Assembly: GCF_019393635.1 (NCBI RefSeq) | Contig: NC_057864.1 | Coordinates: forward strand, 477,294,617 to 477,358,616 | Source: Dromiciops gliroides | Lineage: Eukaryota; Chordata; Mammalia; Microbiotheria; Microbiotheriidae | DNA length: 64,000 nt | Reading direction: 5' to 3' | Shown: in pieces, positions 11,601-22,100 of the stretch | Numbering within the stretch: position 1 is the stretch's first letter | Layout: each line of letters begins with the position of its first letter | Made by a program: the position numbers and the translations under genes | The notes under the pieces: model-generated | Told to the model about the DNA's origin: nothing | The model's input: the letters and a program-made list of their open reading frames with translations, nothing else | Databases searched by the model: none

Positions 11601-14166
11601 GCTTGGAGAGATCCTGGGTGCTGATCTGGATGTGATCATCTCTCTGAACAACCTGGATGGTGAGTCTGCCCATCCCGGCAGCTTTCCTGCTTCTGAGGTG
11701 TTACAGAAGTGCCCCGGGGCCCGGCCAGCTGGGAACCAGAGCCCTGTGCTGAGTTCAGGAAGCAGTAACCTAGGGAACTCCTCGGCAATATGTGCACTTA
11801 GTGATATGCCATCGCGTCGGCCCTGGGGCAAACACATGCCCCCCACGGCCCCAGCCCCAAGGTCTCTCTCCTACCCCCACCCTGTAGGAGCTCACATTCT
11901 GTCTAGAGGACCCAAGATGTACGGGGAAAAATGTTGAGATGAAACAAAATAGTTAAATGCCGGGGGCAGGGGGTATGTAGAAGGGGCTGTTGAGCTGTGC
12001 TGTGAAGGACAAGTGAATAGGGAGGGTTTCCCAGGAGTGGGGGCAGTCTGTACAGAGACCCAGAGATGGAGTCTGTGTATGTGTATGTGAGGAACTACAG
12101 GCTGGGAGAGGGAGGAGGAGGAGGAGGGAGGGAGGGAGGGAGAGGAGAGGAGAGGAGAGGGGGGGGGGCATGTCGGGGGACAAGACTGGGAGGTGAAGAA
12201 CCAAATGGAGGGTATTAACAGCCTAACCAAGGGGCTTATAGGAGCTCCTTGGGGGGACAGCCAGTCTCGATCTGGTTCCGACCACTCTCAAGCTCTCTTG
12301 GCCTCATGGCGCCCCTTGGTGGGATCTGGGCTCTCTGAAGGCCTAGCCTCGGGTGCACCCCCTGGGGGCACATTGCACAGAGTATCGCTCAGAATGCCTG
12401 AGTCTGGGGGCTCTGCCACTTCATGCAGCCTCTTGGATTTCTTAGGGTCTATTTCCTCACATCAAAGAGGAGGTTGGAGGGTCTCTACGGCCCCACTCAG
12501 GGCTCCTATTTGTGGCTCCTCAGGTTGCACAGTGGAGTCGGTGCTGTCTGCCATAGGCTTGTTGAGTTACCAGGTCTCTTGCCCAGAGCCCCCACTTCAG
12601 GCCTGTGAGACAAAGGCCTCAGCCACTTCCATGCTGAGCTTGTCAAGCACAATCATGCTGTGGGCTCCTGGCCTTTCTCTCCTGACCCTAGCAGACCATT
12701 GTCCTTAATTGTGCCCCAAACAGTTGTTACAGCAGCTCTCAGTGTGGCCAGCTGCCCAAAAGTCAGAGTGGGCTGGAAGTTCTGCCAGGGAGGCTAATGG
12801 GGGGTGGGGCAGGAGGAGGATTCTCCTTCCTTAGTGAGACACAGCGAAGTCTGGTCCTCATCTCTAGGCCATCCACCTACACATCACTTCTTTTTGACAA
12901 AGAAATAACCCAAATAACTGGCATTTCTATAGTGCTTTATGACTTGCAAAGAGCTTTCCACATGTTGTCTCATTTGTTCCTCACAACAACTCTGTGAGGT
13001 AGGTATTATCCCCATTCTACAGACGAGGAAACTGAGGCAGGCAGAGGTTAAGTGACTTGTCCAGGACCACCCTGCTAGTAAGTGTTCTGTGGAGGGATTT
13101 GAACTCAGGACAAGAACCCTATCCCACTGTAGCACTTAACTCAAACATGGGAATCCAGGACCCCTAAAAGCAAACAGGTGGATGCACTGTCACTCGTGAC
13201 AGCCCTTGATCTAGGAGTTGGGAAATTTTTCATTCCTGTTCAACTTCTTCCAAATTCTTGCTTAATGCCACTACGCCCCCTTCCCCCATCTCCCTGTTCA
13301 CTCTGGACCTTTGTCCCCACTGCTTGTTCCACACTCTTCCTGGCTGGAGGAGGCCATTTAAGTCCTTGTGCTATAAAGTCTTCCCGCTGGATTTCAGGCA
13401 GTTTGGACAAGCAGAAATACCCAGGACTCGGGATTCCATCCCAAACACCTTTGTCGCTTGTCTGGCTCAGTTTTAGCAGCTGTCTTTTGGACGGCTGCAG
13501 TGACCAGTGGGTCCTTTGTTCTATGCAGCTAAACTGGGTATCAGTTTGCTCACTGAAGTCACATCACTCTTTGGGGTTCATTTTATTTCCCTTTTTAGAA
13601 GAAAATGAAGCCTCAACACTTGGATCTCACAAGCCACAGAGCATTGCCTTGGGTGGGATGTCCCACATAGGCAGCTTTTCCTACATACAGGCTCTACATA
13701 CAAGAGGACACACACCTCTTGAGAGAGAAGAGCCTGGAATTAGTGGGGCCGGCTTAGGGGCCCATGGGTGGGTTTTGTAGGGATTTTTCAGACAAGGGAA
13801 TTCTGCCTGTTCCTAAAACTATACAGTGTTACACCTGGGGGCTCCTTTGGGAGTCCAACTCCCTAATTTATCAGAGAGGAAGCCAAGGCCCAGAGATGAA
13901 AGCTGTTGCCTCAAATCACAGAGGGTGTTATCCATCCTCCATTTCTACTTTGCCAGGCAGCCACCAAGGGCTCAGTTGTTGGGCCCAGAGGACACCAACC
14001 TAGCCAGCTGATCTGGACAGGTGGAAGTTGCTATCTCAGGCCCCAACAATCCCCCCCCAGCTCTACCCCACCCCCAGTGGGGGTGACCGGCCTGGGGAGC
14101 ACAGAGGCTGAGGAAGCTGGGAGCTTCTGGATTCCAGATAGGGCCTAATGGCAGAGCTAACCAGGG

Positions 14167-14205
<39 letters not shown>

Positions 14206-17200
14206 CACGCTCGCACTCATGCTTGAGCACACTGGTTGAAGCCAGCCTCCATCTTTTCCCAGAGCCCTTAGGGCCCATGGTTTTCTGCCTGGGGAGCAGG
14301 CCCAGGTGGGTGGTCCCCCCGTCAGTCATCTGTTTGCCTTGCAGAGGAGTCCAACAAGAAGCACCCGTTTCCCTGCCCTACTACTTACCGCACGGCGCTC
14401 ACCTACTACCTGGACATCACCAATCCCCCCCGTACCAATGTTCTCTATGAGTTGGCCCAGTATGCTGGAGAGCCAGTCGAACAGGAGCAACTCCGAAAGA
14501 TGGCATCGTCAGCGGGCGAGGGCAAGGTGAGCCCTCCCTGTGCCCCCTGGCCAAGCCCTGCTCACCTCAGCCCTGCTGGCAGCCTCACCCCTGGTCCCTC
14601 TTTCACTGCTTCCCTCTATAGGAGCTGTACCTGAACTGGGTTGTGGAAGCCCGTAGGAACATCCTGGCCATTCTTCAGGATTACCCCTCCCTCCGGCCCC
14701 CCATTGACCACTTGTGTGAGCTGCTGCCCCGTCTGCAGGCCCGCTACTACTCCATTGCCTCCTCCTCCAAGGTGGGTGTGAGAGGGGTCTAATGCAGAGC
14801 AGGGCAGGAAACTGAGGCCCAGAGAAGGAAGGGACTGGACCAAGGCTGCATGGGTCGTCAGCAGTGGGTCCTTTGACTCAGCCATCAGTATTACTCAGTA
14901 GAGAGAGCGCTGGAGTCATCTCCAGATGCTCTGGGCAAAGCCTTTCATCTCTCTGAACCTCAATTCCCTAATCTGCGAAATGGGAATAACAAGAAGAGGA
15001 CCAGAGCCTACCTCAAAGGCTGATGCACGGAGAGCTCTTTGCAAACTGTCCACATCACCCCTGTACCCCAATAGCCTCTTGCTTCATTTTCTTGCCCCTT
15101 CCAAAGCGGCCTGGGGGCAGGCAGCAGAGGGGGTGGGGACATGGAGGCTCAGCCCTGGGAGGTGGGAGGGGCAAAGGGCCACAGCCACCCCTGACAAAGG
15201 GGTCACTCTTTGGGCTGGGCTCCAAGTGAAGAGGCACACAGCCCCTTAGCCCCTGGATGAGGGATGCCCTGAACCACTGCCCCATCCTTGGCCTCTGGCT
15301 TCTTAAGAGTAAAGTGGTGCAAACCAACCTTTGCGAACTGACCCCCCAGGGGGAGATGGGCCAGCCCCTGGGTCCCCAGGCTCTGGGGCTCAGGTGTGAG
15401 TGAAGCTGCCTTTGCCGTACCATGGGCATGCTGGCACCTTTGCCCCAGCTCCTCGAGCGTGGAGGGAGATGCAGCAGAGGCAGGCCCTCCAACCCCTCTC
15501 ACAAGGTGGCGCTGTGGGAGGGAGTGGGGGTAATCGGCAAGGGCTTTATGGAGAAGTCCATGCTCAGGCTGCATTGGGACAGAGGAGGCATCTTCTGTGA
15601 GGGGGTAAAGGGGGTGAGGGGAAGCCAAGAAAGGACACCTGTCAGGTGTCAAGGACGGCCAGAAGGCTACTGAGGCAGGGCCAGGGGGTGAAGGGTTTAG
15701 AGGCCAAACCAAAGGATTGGGAGGTGGCGAAGGGAGGGGAGGACAGGACAGGGCATGGTCAGCCTGGAGGCTAAGAAAGATTCTTTGGGCAGTGGTGTGG
15801 ACAATGGCCTGGAGGCAGGGAGGCCCAAGAAGAGGCTGAGCTCTGTGAGGCACTTGAAAAATGTTGGATTAGACATCGGGAATGAGGGGGAGGTGGGGAG
15901 TGGGGAATGTCTGAAGGGTGGCAGGGACACCCTCCACAGAATTAGGGGAGATGGGAGCAGGGGTGGGTTTGAGGGGAGAGACAAGGAATTTCGTTCTGCC
16001 TCCTCCTCTTCAGAGACTGGAGGGGGGGAGAGAAGGGGGAAGGGCCTCGGTTTCCTCAGTAAAAGGAGATTCCCAGCCAGGGGAGGGCGCAGCTCATTGG
16101 AGTAGCCTCTGATAGATGGGGGGGGGGGGGCTTGGAATTGGAGCAGCTTGGCAGCTTGGGGCTGGGGCTCCGGGGCTCGGGGCAGGGGGGTCTCTGCTCT
16201 TCCCCAGACAACACCCCCCCTCCCTGCCGCCCCCGCAGGTCCACCCCAGCTCCGTCCACATCTGTGCGGTCGTGGTGGAGTACGAGACCAAGGCGGGCCG
16301 GATCAACAAGGGGGTGGCCACCAACTGGCTCAAGGCCAAGGAGCCCGCCCTAGAGAACGGGCACAAGGCCACGGTGCCCATGTTCGTGCGGAAGTCCCAG
16401 TTCCGCCTGCCCTTCAAGCCCACCACGCCCGTGGTGATGATCGGCCCGGGCACCGGCATCGCGCCCTTCGTGGGCTTCATCCAGGAGCGAGCCTGGCTCA
16501 AAGAACAGGGTAAGTGGGCCGGGGCTTCTCCCCGCTGCTCCCCCAGGCTCGGGGCGCCCCGCACCCCGCGGCGGCCCCCGGCCCAGTGCTCAGGCCCTTA
16601 CTCTGGCGCCCCCAGGTAAGGAAGTGGGAGAGACCGTGCTCTACTATGGCTGCCGCCGCTCCGAAGAGGACTACCTGTACCGGGAGGAGCTGGCACACTT
16701 CCAGAAGACCGGCGTCCTGTCCCAGCTCCACGTGGCCTTCTCCCGGGAGCAGGAGCACAAGGTGGGGCCCCGGGGAGGCCGGAGAGGAGGGGCCGGGGAG
16801 GGCGGAGGGAGCGGAGATGATGGCTGAGGTTGAGGCCGAGCCCCGGGCCCCGCACCCCTACCCCAACCCCACCTTCCTCTCGGCCAGGTTTATGTGCAGC
16901 ACCTGATGAAGCAGAACAAGGAAAATCTCTGGCGGCTGATCCAGGAGGGCAGCGCGCACATCTACGTGTGCGGGTGAGTGAGCGCGTGAGGGGGCGGGGC
17001 GGGCCAGGAGGGGCCAGGTGTAGAGGAGGGCCAATGGGGCGGGCCAGGAGGGGCCAGGTGTAGAGGGGCCAGGTGTAGAGGAGGCCTGCGGGGCGGGGCG
17101 GGGCCGGGCCCCTGGCTCTAGCCCGGCCTTCCTTCTTCCCCTCCTCCAGGGATGCCCGGAACATGGCTCGGGACGTGCAGAATGTGTTCTGTGACATCGT

Positions 17201-17294
17201 GTCCGAATTTGGGGGCATGAGCCACTCACAGGCTGTGGACTTCATCAAGAAACTGATGGCTAAGGGGCGCTATTCCCTGGACGTCTGGAGCTAG
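5504..17294 (+). CDS. POR: NADPH-cytochrome P450 reductase, last 12 coding exons (5'-partial)
   Basis: Twelve exons with GT/AG borders and matching phases: 5504-5653, 6786-6910, 7448-7537, 8795-8893, 11134-11250, 11541-11659, 14345-14526, 14622-14771, 16239-16509, 16616-16761, 16888-16973, 17150-17294. They join to 1680 nt, 559 residues plus TAG. The protein aligns colinearly to mammalian POR from about residue 120 to the C-terminal Trp-Ser. Seen: FMN-site [14 protein letters not shown] and [11 protein letters not shown]-site RYYSIASSS and GVATNWL, NADPH-site [18 protein letters not shown] and [12 protein letters not shown], and terminal LDVWS. Known: POR is an ER diflavin enzyme moving electrons NADPH to FAD to FMN to P450s, haem oxygenase and squalene monooxygenase. 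The membrane anchor and first FMN-loop exons (human coding exons 2-4) are upstream of the window. No frame break; the gene looks functional. With 119 upstream residues the total would be 678, as in rat; human is one shorter. Confidence 0.98.
6786..6910 (+). CDS. POR: POR exon, FMN domain (human exon 6 equivalent)
   Basis: 125 nt, begins GTG TTT GCT after TGCAG and ends in a split Asn codon before GTGAGT. It carries [15 protein letters not shown] (second FMN-stacking Tyr178) and the acidic LGLGDDDGN. Residue Ala in VFALGNK is Gly in human as I recall it. Confidence 0.97.
7448..7537 (+). CDS. POR: POR exon, end of FMN domain (human exon 7 equivalent)
   Basis: 90 nt, phase 2 in, phase 2 out (AG|C Ser). 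It encodes [20 protein letters not shown], almost unchanged from other mammals. Confidence 0.97.
8795..8893 (+). CDS. POR: POR exon, connecting region (human exon 8 equivalent)
   Basis: 99 nt encoding [20 protein letters not shown] and then [13 protein letters not shown]. The DENMNK stretch is variable in the family (DIDAAK in human). The donor is GTAAGT within ACC|GTAAGT. Confidence 0.96.
9000..9052 (+). repeat. (TG)n microsatellite
   Basis: Interrupted GTGTGTG run in a POR intron, followed by CACACACA. Confidence 0.8.
9076..9251 (-). mobile_element. Two MAR1/WSINE1-type SINE pieces, inverted
   Basis: A short piece (GTGCTCTATCCACTGTGCC to GCTGCCCC, 9076-9108) is followed directly by a second, nearly full copy (9113-9251) with ACTTGCCCAGGGTCACACAG and ending CACCTAGCTGCCCCC. 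Confidence 0.8.
10113..10166 (+). repeat. (GGAA)n/(GGGA)n purine repeat
   Basis: Purine-only stretch of GGAA, GGGA and GAAA units in a POR intron. Confidence 0.8.
10300..10464 (+). mobile_element. MAR1/WSINE1-type SINE
   Basis: GGGGGCAGCTAGATGGTGCA to an A-rich tail. The target sequence AAGAAAGCTGAGGCA is repeated at both ends (10285-10299 and about 10467-10481). Confidence 0.9.
11134..11250 (+). CDS. POR: POR exon, connecting/FAD region (human exon 9 equivalent)
   Basis: 117 nt encoding [20 protein letters not shown] and the [11 protein letters not shown] strand. The acceptor is TTGCAG and the donor GTAGGA. Confidence 0.97.
11541..11659 (+). CDS. POR: POR exon, FAD-binding region (human exon 10 equivalent)
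   Basis: 119 nt encoding [20 protein letters not shown] and [24 protein letters not shown] is a family signature. It ends on the first base of a Glu codon. Confidence 0.97.
12105..12170 (+). repeat. (GGA)n purine repeat
   Basis: GAGGAGGAGG and GGGAGGGAGG units, ending in a run of nine G near 12160. Confidence 0.75.
12905..13130 (-). mobile_element. MIR-type CORE-SINE remnant
   Basis: Minus-strand copy: TGCTTTATGACTTGCAAAG, CTGTGAGGTAGGTATTATC, GAGGAAACTGAGGC, GTTAAGTGACTTGTCC and GATTTGAACTCAG. Confidence 0.7.
13190..14150 (+). other. POR intron, unique sequence
   Basis: A long plus-strand open frame (13178-13780) lies here but has no homology I recognise and no splice support. No repeat seen. 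Confidence 0.4.
14168..14212 (+). repeat. (TG)n/(CG)n microsatellite
   Basis: About 16 TG units followed by GCGCGCGCACGC, about 130 bases before a POR exon. Alternating purine-pyrimidine of this kind can adopt Z-DNA. Confidence 0.85.
14345..14526 (+). CDS. POR: POR exon, helical connecting domain (human exon 11 equivalent)
   Basis: 182 nt encoding [40 protein letters not shown] and [16 protein letters not shown]. The acceptor is TTGCAG and the donor GTGAGC. Confidence 0.97.
14622..14771 (+). CDS. POR: POR exon, FAD site RYYSIASSS (human exon 12 equivalent)
   Basis: 150 nt, phase 0 at both ends. It encodes [20 protein letters not shown] and ends [11 protein letters not shown]. The Ser of RxYS is the catalytic Ser457 of rat POR (known). 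Confidence 0.97.
14885..15020 (+). mobile_element. MIR-type CORE-SINE remnant
   Basis: AGAGAGCGCTGGAGTC, then CTCTGAACCTCAATTCC and TGCGAAATGGGAATAA, decayed. Confidence 0.5.
15030..16238 (+). other. POR intron, G-rich unique sequence
   Basis: Purine-rich intron (15030-16230) with G-runs, including ten G near 16120-16130. No exon or young repeat. Confidence 0.5.
16239..16509 (+). CDS. POR: POR exon, FAD/NADPH core (human exon 13 equivalent)
   Basis: 271 nt, the longest coding exon here, very GC-rich at third positions. It encodes [26 protein letters not shown] and [19 protein letters not shown]. The donor is GTAAGT after CAG G. Confidence 0.97.
16616..16761 (+). CDS. POR: POR exon, NADPH-binding domain (human exon 14 equivalent)
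   Basis: 146 nt encoding [20 protein letters not shown] and the YREELAHFQ helix. The preceding intron is only 106 bp. Confidence 0.97.
16888..16973 (+). CDS. POR: POR exon, NADPH-binding domain (human exon 15 equivalent)
   Basis: 86 nt encoding [20 protein letters not shown] then [18 protein letters not shown] has the rat length; human LIEGGAHIY is one residue shorter. The Cys is catalytic Cys630 in rat numbering. Confidence 0.96.
16990..17100 (+). repeat. GC-rich minisatellite in last POR intron
   Basis: A 26-base word is identical at 17001-17026 and 17041-17066 (40-base period), and its GGGGCCAGGTGTAGAGG half recurs a third time. It fills most of a 176-base intron. Confidence 0.85.
17150..17294 (+). 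CDS. POR: POR last coding exon with stop (human exon 16 equivalent)
   Basis: 145 nt encoding [20 protein letters not shown] and ending GRYSLDVWS then TAG at 17292-17294. The penultimate Trp stacks on FAD (Trp677 in rat) and the Asp two residues before it is Asp675 (known). Confidence 0.97.
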
Positions 17295-18150
17295 GATGCC
17301 CCGGCCTAGCCTGGGGACTGAGAGAGGGCCTTGGCAAGGAGGAGGCCTAAGGACTGGCTCCAACCCCCCCAGCCCACCACCAGATCTTTTGTACCCAGTA
17401 ATCAGTCCCTTTCTCATTGCCTTCTCACTCTTACTAGGTTGAAACAACCTTGGCCTGGCCAGGAAGGGCCAAGGGACCACCCGAGCAGAGCCCACTGGCA
17501 GCCAAGCCCTAGCTAACGGTCACCATTTAGGATGTCCCAGAGCGGCACGGGGACAGCATGACTGCTTCTGTGCTCTTGACGTCATAAGTTGGGGATGTGG
17601 GGGCAAGGGGGTCAGAGCAAAGCCTGCCTCCCGTCCCCAGGCCATGGCCTCCTCTACCTCAACTCCCAAGTACCCCTGGGGTTTAGAGAGGGGAACCTAG
17701 CTTCCCCTACCCTTTTGGAAGAGGAGGGAAGGATTAGGTGGGTCCCTACCCCAGTGACTGGAGTCTAGGATGCCTGTGGCCAGGGCTCTTCCTGTGCCAA
17801 AGTGCCCACCCCCTTCCCCTCCGTGTGGGTTGGGAATCCAGTGGCCTTTGGTCTGTCTCCCGACTGCCGGCATCAGGCCAAGGCCTTGAAAGTTGCTGCT
17901 CAATGGGGAGAGAAGTGGGGGCAATCTCAAAGCCAGGGCCTCTGCCCACTGCAGCCAATCCTGGTGCCTCGGGGGCTCTAAGACCCTCCTTACTCCCTAG
18001 TTTTCTGAGTTTCCTGCCTGTTGATATTGGCCTCAGCCAAGAACCGGGCTTTGGGGAGAGAATGCTGGGTGGGTACCACAGAACGTCCAATGAGTGTAAA
18101 TACTTTTGAAATGTCCAGTGACCCTTGGAATAAAATTGTTTTTGGTTTTT
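17295..18150 (+). other. POR: POR 3' untranslated region
   Basis: About 850 bases from the stop codon to just past the AATAAA at 18129-18134. It has no open exon and no SINE. The 3' end is inferred from the signal alone. Confidence 0.7.
18129..18134 (+). promoter_or_regulatory. Poly(A) signal of POR
   Basis: Canonical AATAAA followed by a T/G-rich stretch (18137-18155), a normal downstream element. It is the first such hexamer after the POR stop. An ATTAAA near 18301 could be a weaker second site. Confidence 0.75.
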
Positions 18151-18653
18151 TTCTGTATCTGCCCTTGGAGTAGCTTTGAATTGTGTGTGAGCAGCTTTGG
18201 CTCGGCTCTGAGCTCTGGAACTTTGTGCAGCCCAGCTCTTCCTCGTGGTGTGAAGAGGGGCTATGAGGGGACTTGGTTAGTGATGTTTCCCCTCCAGAAC
18301 ATTAAATGTGAAAATTGTATCAAATATCCTGGTGTCGATTTGTTTGCTATGAAAATAGGCAATATTTCCCTGCATTGACTCCATCCGTGTGTCTGGGAGA
18401 CATTCTGCCCCAAGACCAAGCCCCTGGGAAGCCCAGGCCTCCCAGCTGCTGAGGGAGGGTTTCTCCAGGACCACAGGGGCTTCCTGGCAGCGAGTGGAGA
18501 TGGCACTGCTCTGTCCCTGTGGCAGCTAGGGACTAGCAGCCAACCTTGGGGTGTGGGAGTAAGCAGTCCTGAGCACTGCTGCCATGGGATGGCCCTTCTG
18601 GGGCCAGTAAGAAAATACGTTTACTCCAGCTGCCTCTGGCCCCCGTCAATTCC

Positions 18654-18659
18654 TTTATT
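18654..18659 (-). promoter_or_regulatory. Poly(A) signal of TMEM120A
   Basis: TTTATT on the given strand, i.e. AATAAA on the minus strand, about 400 bases past the TMEM120A stop. The POR signal lies about 520 bases away on the other strand, so the genes converge. Confidence 0.7.
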
Positions 18660-19055
18660 TGAGCCTTGCTTCTCAAGGATTGCTTCAGCACCAAGGCACA
18701 CAAAGGGCCTGGGGGTTTAAGTGGGGAGCCCAGAACACGGGACAAGGGGTAATGAGAGAATCCTCGGACCCCACAAGTATAGAGGACAGGAGCTGGCTGT
18801 GGGCGGAGGGGCCCAGGCCAGGAGTAGCTGGGGAGGCAGGTAGGGAACCTGCCCTTACCCAAGGATCCCTGTGGCCCACTGGCTCAGGTGGGTGACTGGG
18901 GGTGGGGTGGAGGGGGAGAGCAGGGCTGCTCTGGGCTCCTCTGGGGCTCAGTCACAGACTTTTCTGGGGAAGGAGAAGGTGGCGGCTGCTGTGGCCTGGG
19001 CTCAGGGCACCGGGGCAGAGCCTGTCCTGTGCCTGGCCTGTGCCTGGCCCCAGGG

Positions 19056-19166
19056 TCAGTCCTTCTTGCTTCTGTGCTGGCTGTGGAACTTCTGATGGAC
19101 CACCCGGAGAGTAGTGAAGAAGTTACCGAGGAAGAGGAAAAGGAAAGGGAGGCCACACATGAGCAC
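19056..19166 (-). CDS. TMEM120A: TMEM120A exon 12 with stop
   Basis: 111 nt encoding [36 protein letters not shown] and TGA. It holds the last membrane helix and the basic tail. Confidence 0.96.
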   Translation of the reverse strand: MLMCGLPFLFLFLGNFFTTLRVVHQKFHSQHRSKKD

Positions 19167-22100
19167 CTGGAGGGAGGGATGGCAGATGTCAGCCCCGGTT
19201 GGTCAGGCAGAGGGGCCCTGGTGGTCCCACTCCCCTTGGGGGGGTCCTCACCTGCCACTCCTTACACTGTGGCTCCTGGGCCAGCTGGAACAACGTCACC
19301 GCATTAAACAGCTGCCAAAACTAGAGGGGATAGATGACACAGATGATATGGCATGGAGGCCTGGGGGCTAGCACAGGCCCCTGGAAGGGGTCCTCGGGCC
19401 TAGAGCTGGGGGCAGAGAGGGCGGGGAGGGGAAAGGGCCTGCAGACTCACGTGACCAAAGAAGAGAAAGGGGAGCAGGAACGTGAGGCCCCTCCACATCC
19501 AGGACTGGAAGCCCTCTGGCAGAAGGAAGAGAAAGGCAGGAGGGGAGGGGGCCCAGGGTTAGCATCAGCAGCGGCAGCAGAGGGTGAAGGATGCCCAGAG
19601 TCAGCCCCTCCTCCCCTCCAGGGCTTGCTGGGACAAGAGGAAGGAGAGGCTCCACTCACCCACAGTGAGGTCCATGTTATGCCTCTCGCCCAGGGCCCGC
19701 AGGCGGTACAGGCATCCACTCTGGTAGTAGTACTGAAGGAACTGCACAAAGCCTGGCAGAGAAGGCCCAGTGTGGGGGAAGGGAGGCTCCTCTTCCCAAA
19801 CCTCCCTCACCTCCCGCCATGGCTCCCTGCACACCCAGGAGGGGCAGGAAGCAGTGATGGGGGCTAGAGAGGGCCCCGGCCATGTCCGAGACACTCACTC
19901 TGGTACATGGAAAAAGACAGGAACTGGTTTCGAAACTTCTGGTACATGAGTCCATCAGGCCTGGGGGGAGGAAGAGGCCCAGTGAGGCAGAAGGCTTGGA
20001 GTAGGATTGTGCTGGTTCTTGGTGCTCTCCCCTCCCTCTAGCCGGGGCCCCAGGGTCATGGTGTGAGCCCCAGAGGAGAGGCTCAGGACACCTGGGGATG
20101 AATCCTGGCCATGGGACTTTCCTCGAGACCTGCCCCCCCCCATCTGTCTCCTTTTTCTATACCATGTGGGGCCCTGATGAGAGGCGCTCCAGCCTCCCCT
20201 CTGGCTCTGCCGTCTGTGGCTTTGAGAGACAGTGTCTGCATGGGCTCTGAGGAAAGGCTGGGGAAGGCGGCCAGAAATGGGGGAACAGGAGAGACGAGGA
20301 TGCTCACCATGTCAGCATGACTCCGGATAAGAAGGTAGAGATGTAGTGATGGAACACCCACCAGCCTTTGATCCTGAGACAGGGGAAGAGGTGGCTCATC
20401 TTCCTTCGCAAAAGCTCTCAGAGCCCTCACCCACCTCTCCCAAAGAGTAAAATATAGGGAAGCAACCAGAGAGCCACAAACTCCTTCCAACTGCGTCCTG
20501 GTGACCGCCACTCACTACCATCCTACTCCCATTCACCCAGCTCTTAAAGGGGAGGGGGTGGGCATCAGAGGAGAGAAAGATGCAGCAGCCAATAGGAGCG
20601 GGAGGGAAGGAGGGGAGGGGAAGTGAGAGGAGAGGGGAGGGGAGGGAGGGGGAGAGGGGGAGGAAGGGGCCCACGGTGCGTGTGAGGGGCGGAGGAGGTA
20701 GAGGAGCAGGCTCACCGAGACCCGTTGTTAATGAGGATGCTTTCCCGGATGGTCAGCGTGCAGTAGTACCACACCAACAGGAAGTTGAACGTTGCATCTG
20801 TCACCCTGAAGAGAAAGAGGAACTCAGACCTAGCTTGGTGTGGTAAGGACAGGAGGAGAGTGTGACAAGGTTCCTAAGGCCCCAGGCTGGAGCCTGGCCC
20901 GGAGGCCCTACCCCCGCCCATTCTTCAGGCCAGTCAGTCAAGGGAGGAAGTTTGGGTCCAGCCCTGTGCAGTGTGAGGCCTACCGAGAATTGAGGAGGAA
21001 GCGGCAGGTGAAGGAGATGAGGATGAGGATGATGGTAAGGTAAAGCTTGAACTTCTCATACTCGTCCTTGTAGGCAAACCTGTTGGCAGGAGGCCACTCA
21101 GGCTGAGGTGCCCACCTCAGGGGGATGGGGGGGGGGTTGGGGGATCCTGTGCCCAGGGATGCACTGGGACACTCAGCTTGCCTCCCAAGCCCGTGCTGCT
21201 TAGCTTGAGCTGGAGGGGCATCTCAAAACCATCTGGTCAGGCCCCCCATTTCACATGGGACGACACTGAGAACACTGGGGCTCGCTCAGAGTCACCTAGG
21301 TGGGAGAAGCAGAGCCGGCATTCAGCTCTTCTGACACCAGACCCTGGGGTCCTTCCCTTCTAGGGAGGGGGATGGGGAGCAGGCCAGAGAGAACTCTGAG
21401 GCTGTAGACTCCCCTGGGCCACAGGGCCATGGGGCTGGGTGGGGAGGGCAGGGGAGGGGAGGAGAGACCTCCACGGCTGGGGAAGATTACTTAGCCTGCT
21501 TGCTGAGGAGTGTAACGTTGACGCTTCCTAGGACCAGACTCAGGTAGAGCCTAGACAGAGGGACATGGGGTGGGGGTGAGGAGAGGCCCCGGTCACATCC
21601 TCCAAACCTTGGGCCCTCTGGGACACAGGAACCATCCTCTCCTCCCCCCCCCCAACCCACCTCCACGGGCCCATGGCAGCTAGATCCCCTCCCCACCGTC
21701 CTGACTTTAGGGATCTGAATGGGGGGGCGGGGTTCCAAGAAGCACCGAATCTTGGAGAGGGAACAGCCAGGGCCTCCCTCCCAGTCAGGCTGCCACCCCC
21801 AGAGGCCAGCTGAGCAGGGAGCAGCCAGGGCTACAGAGAGGGGACTTGTCCAGCACCGGCCCCTGTCCCCTTACCCATTTTTCTTGGGCAAATAAGCCTC
21901 CATGTCAAAGAAGATGCCTTGTCTCTCTTTGATCAGATTCTCAATCTCCTGTACCATCTCCTCCTTGACTGATGGGACAGAGGTTCTGCATCTGTAGGGC
22001 ACAGTGGGAAGAGAGGTCTTGGCTGGCCATGCCAGGGGCTGGAACGCCGGGAGTTTCACCAAACCTGGCAGTCAGTCAGCTCTAGCTGTGGATCCTGCCC

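Noticed and set aside
13178-13780. 200-residue plus-strand open frame in a POR intron
   Set aside because: No splice-bounded conservation with POR and no recognised domain; chance frame.
15203-15853. 216-residue minus-strand open frame in a POR intron
   Set aside because: Pro/Leu/Ser-rich, no homology recognised, GC-rich intron.
16598-17248. 216-residue minus-strand open frame over POR exons
   Set aside because: Antisense shadow of POR exons and of the minisatellite (repeated LLYTWP-like words). No independent support.
19334-19867. 177-residue plus-strand open frame
   Set aside because: Antisense to TMEM120A exons 9 and 10.
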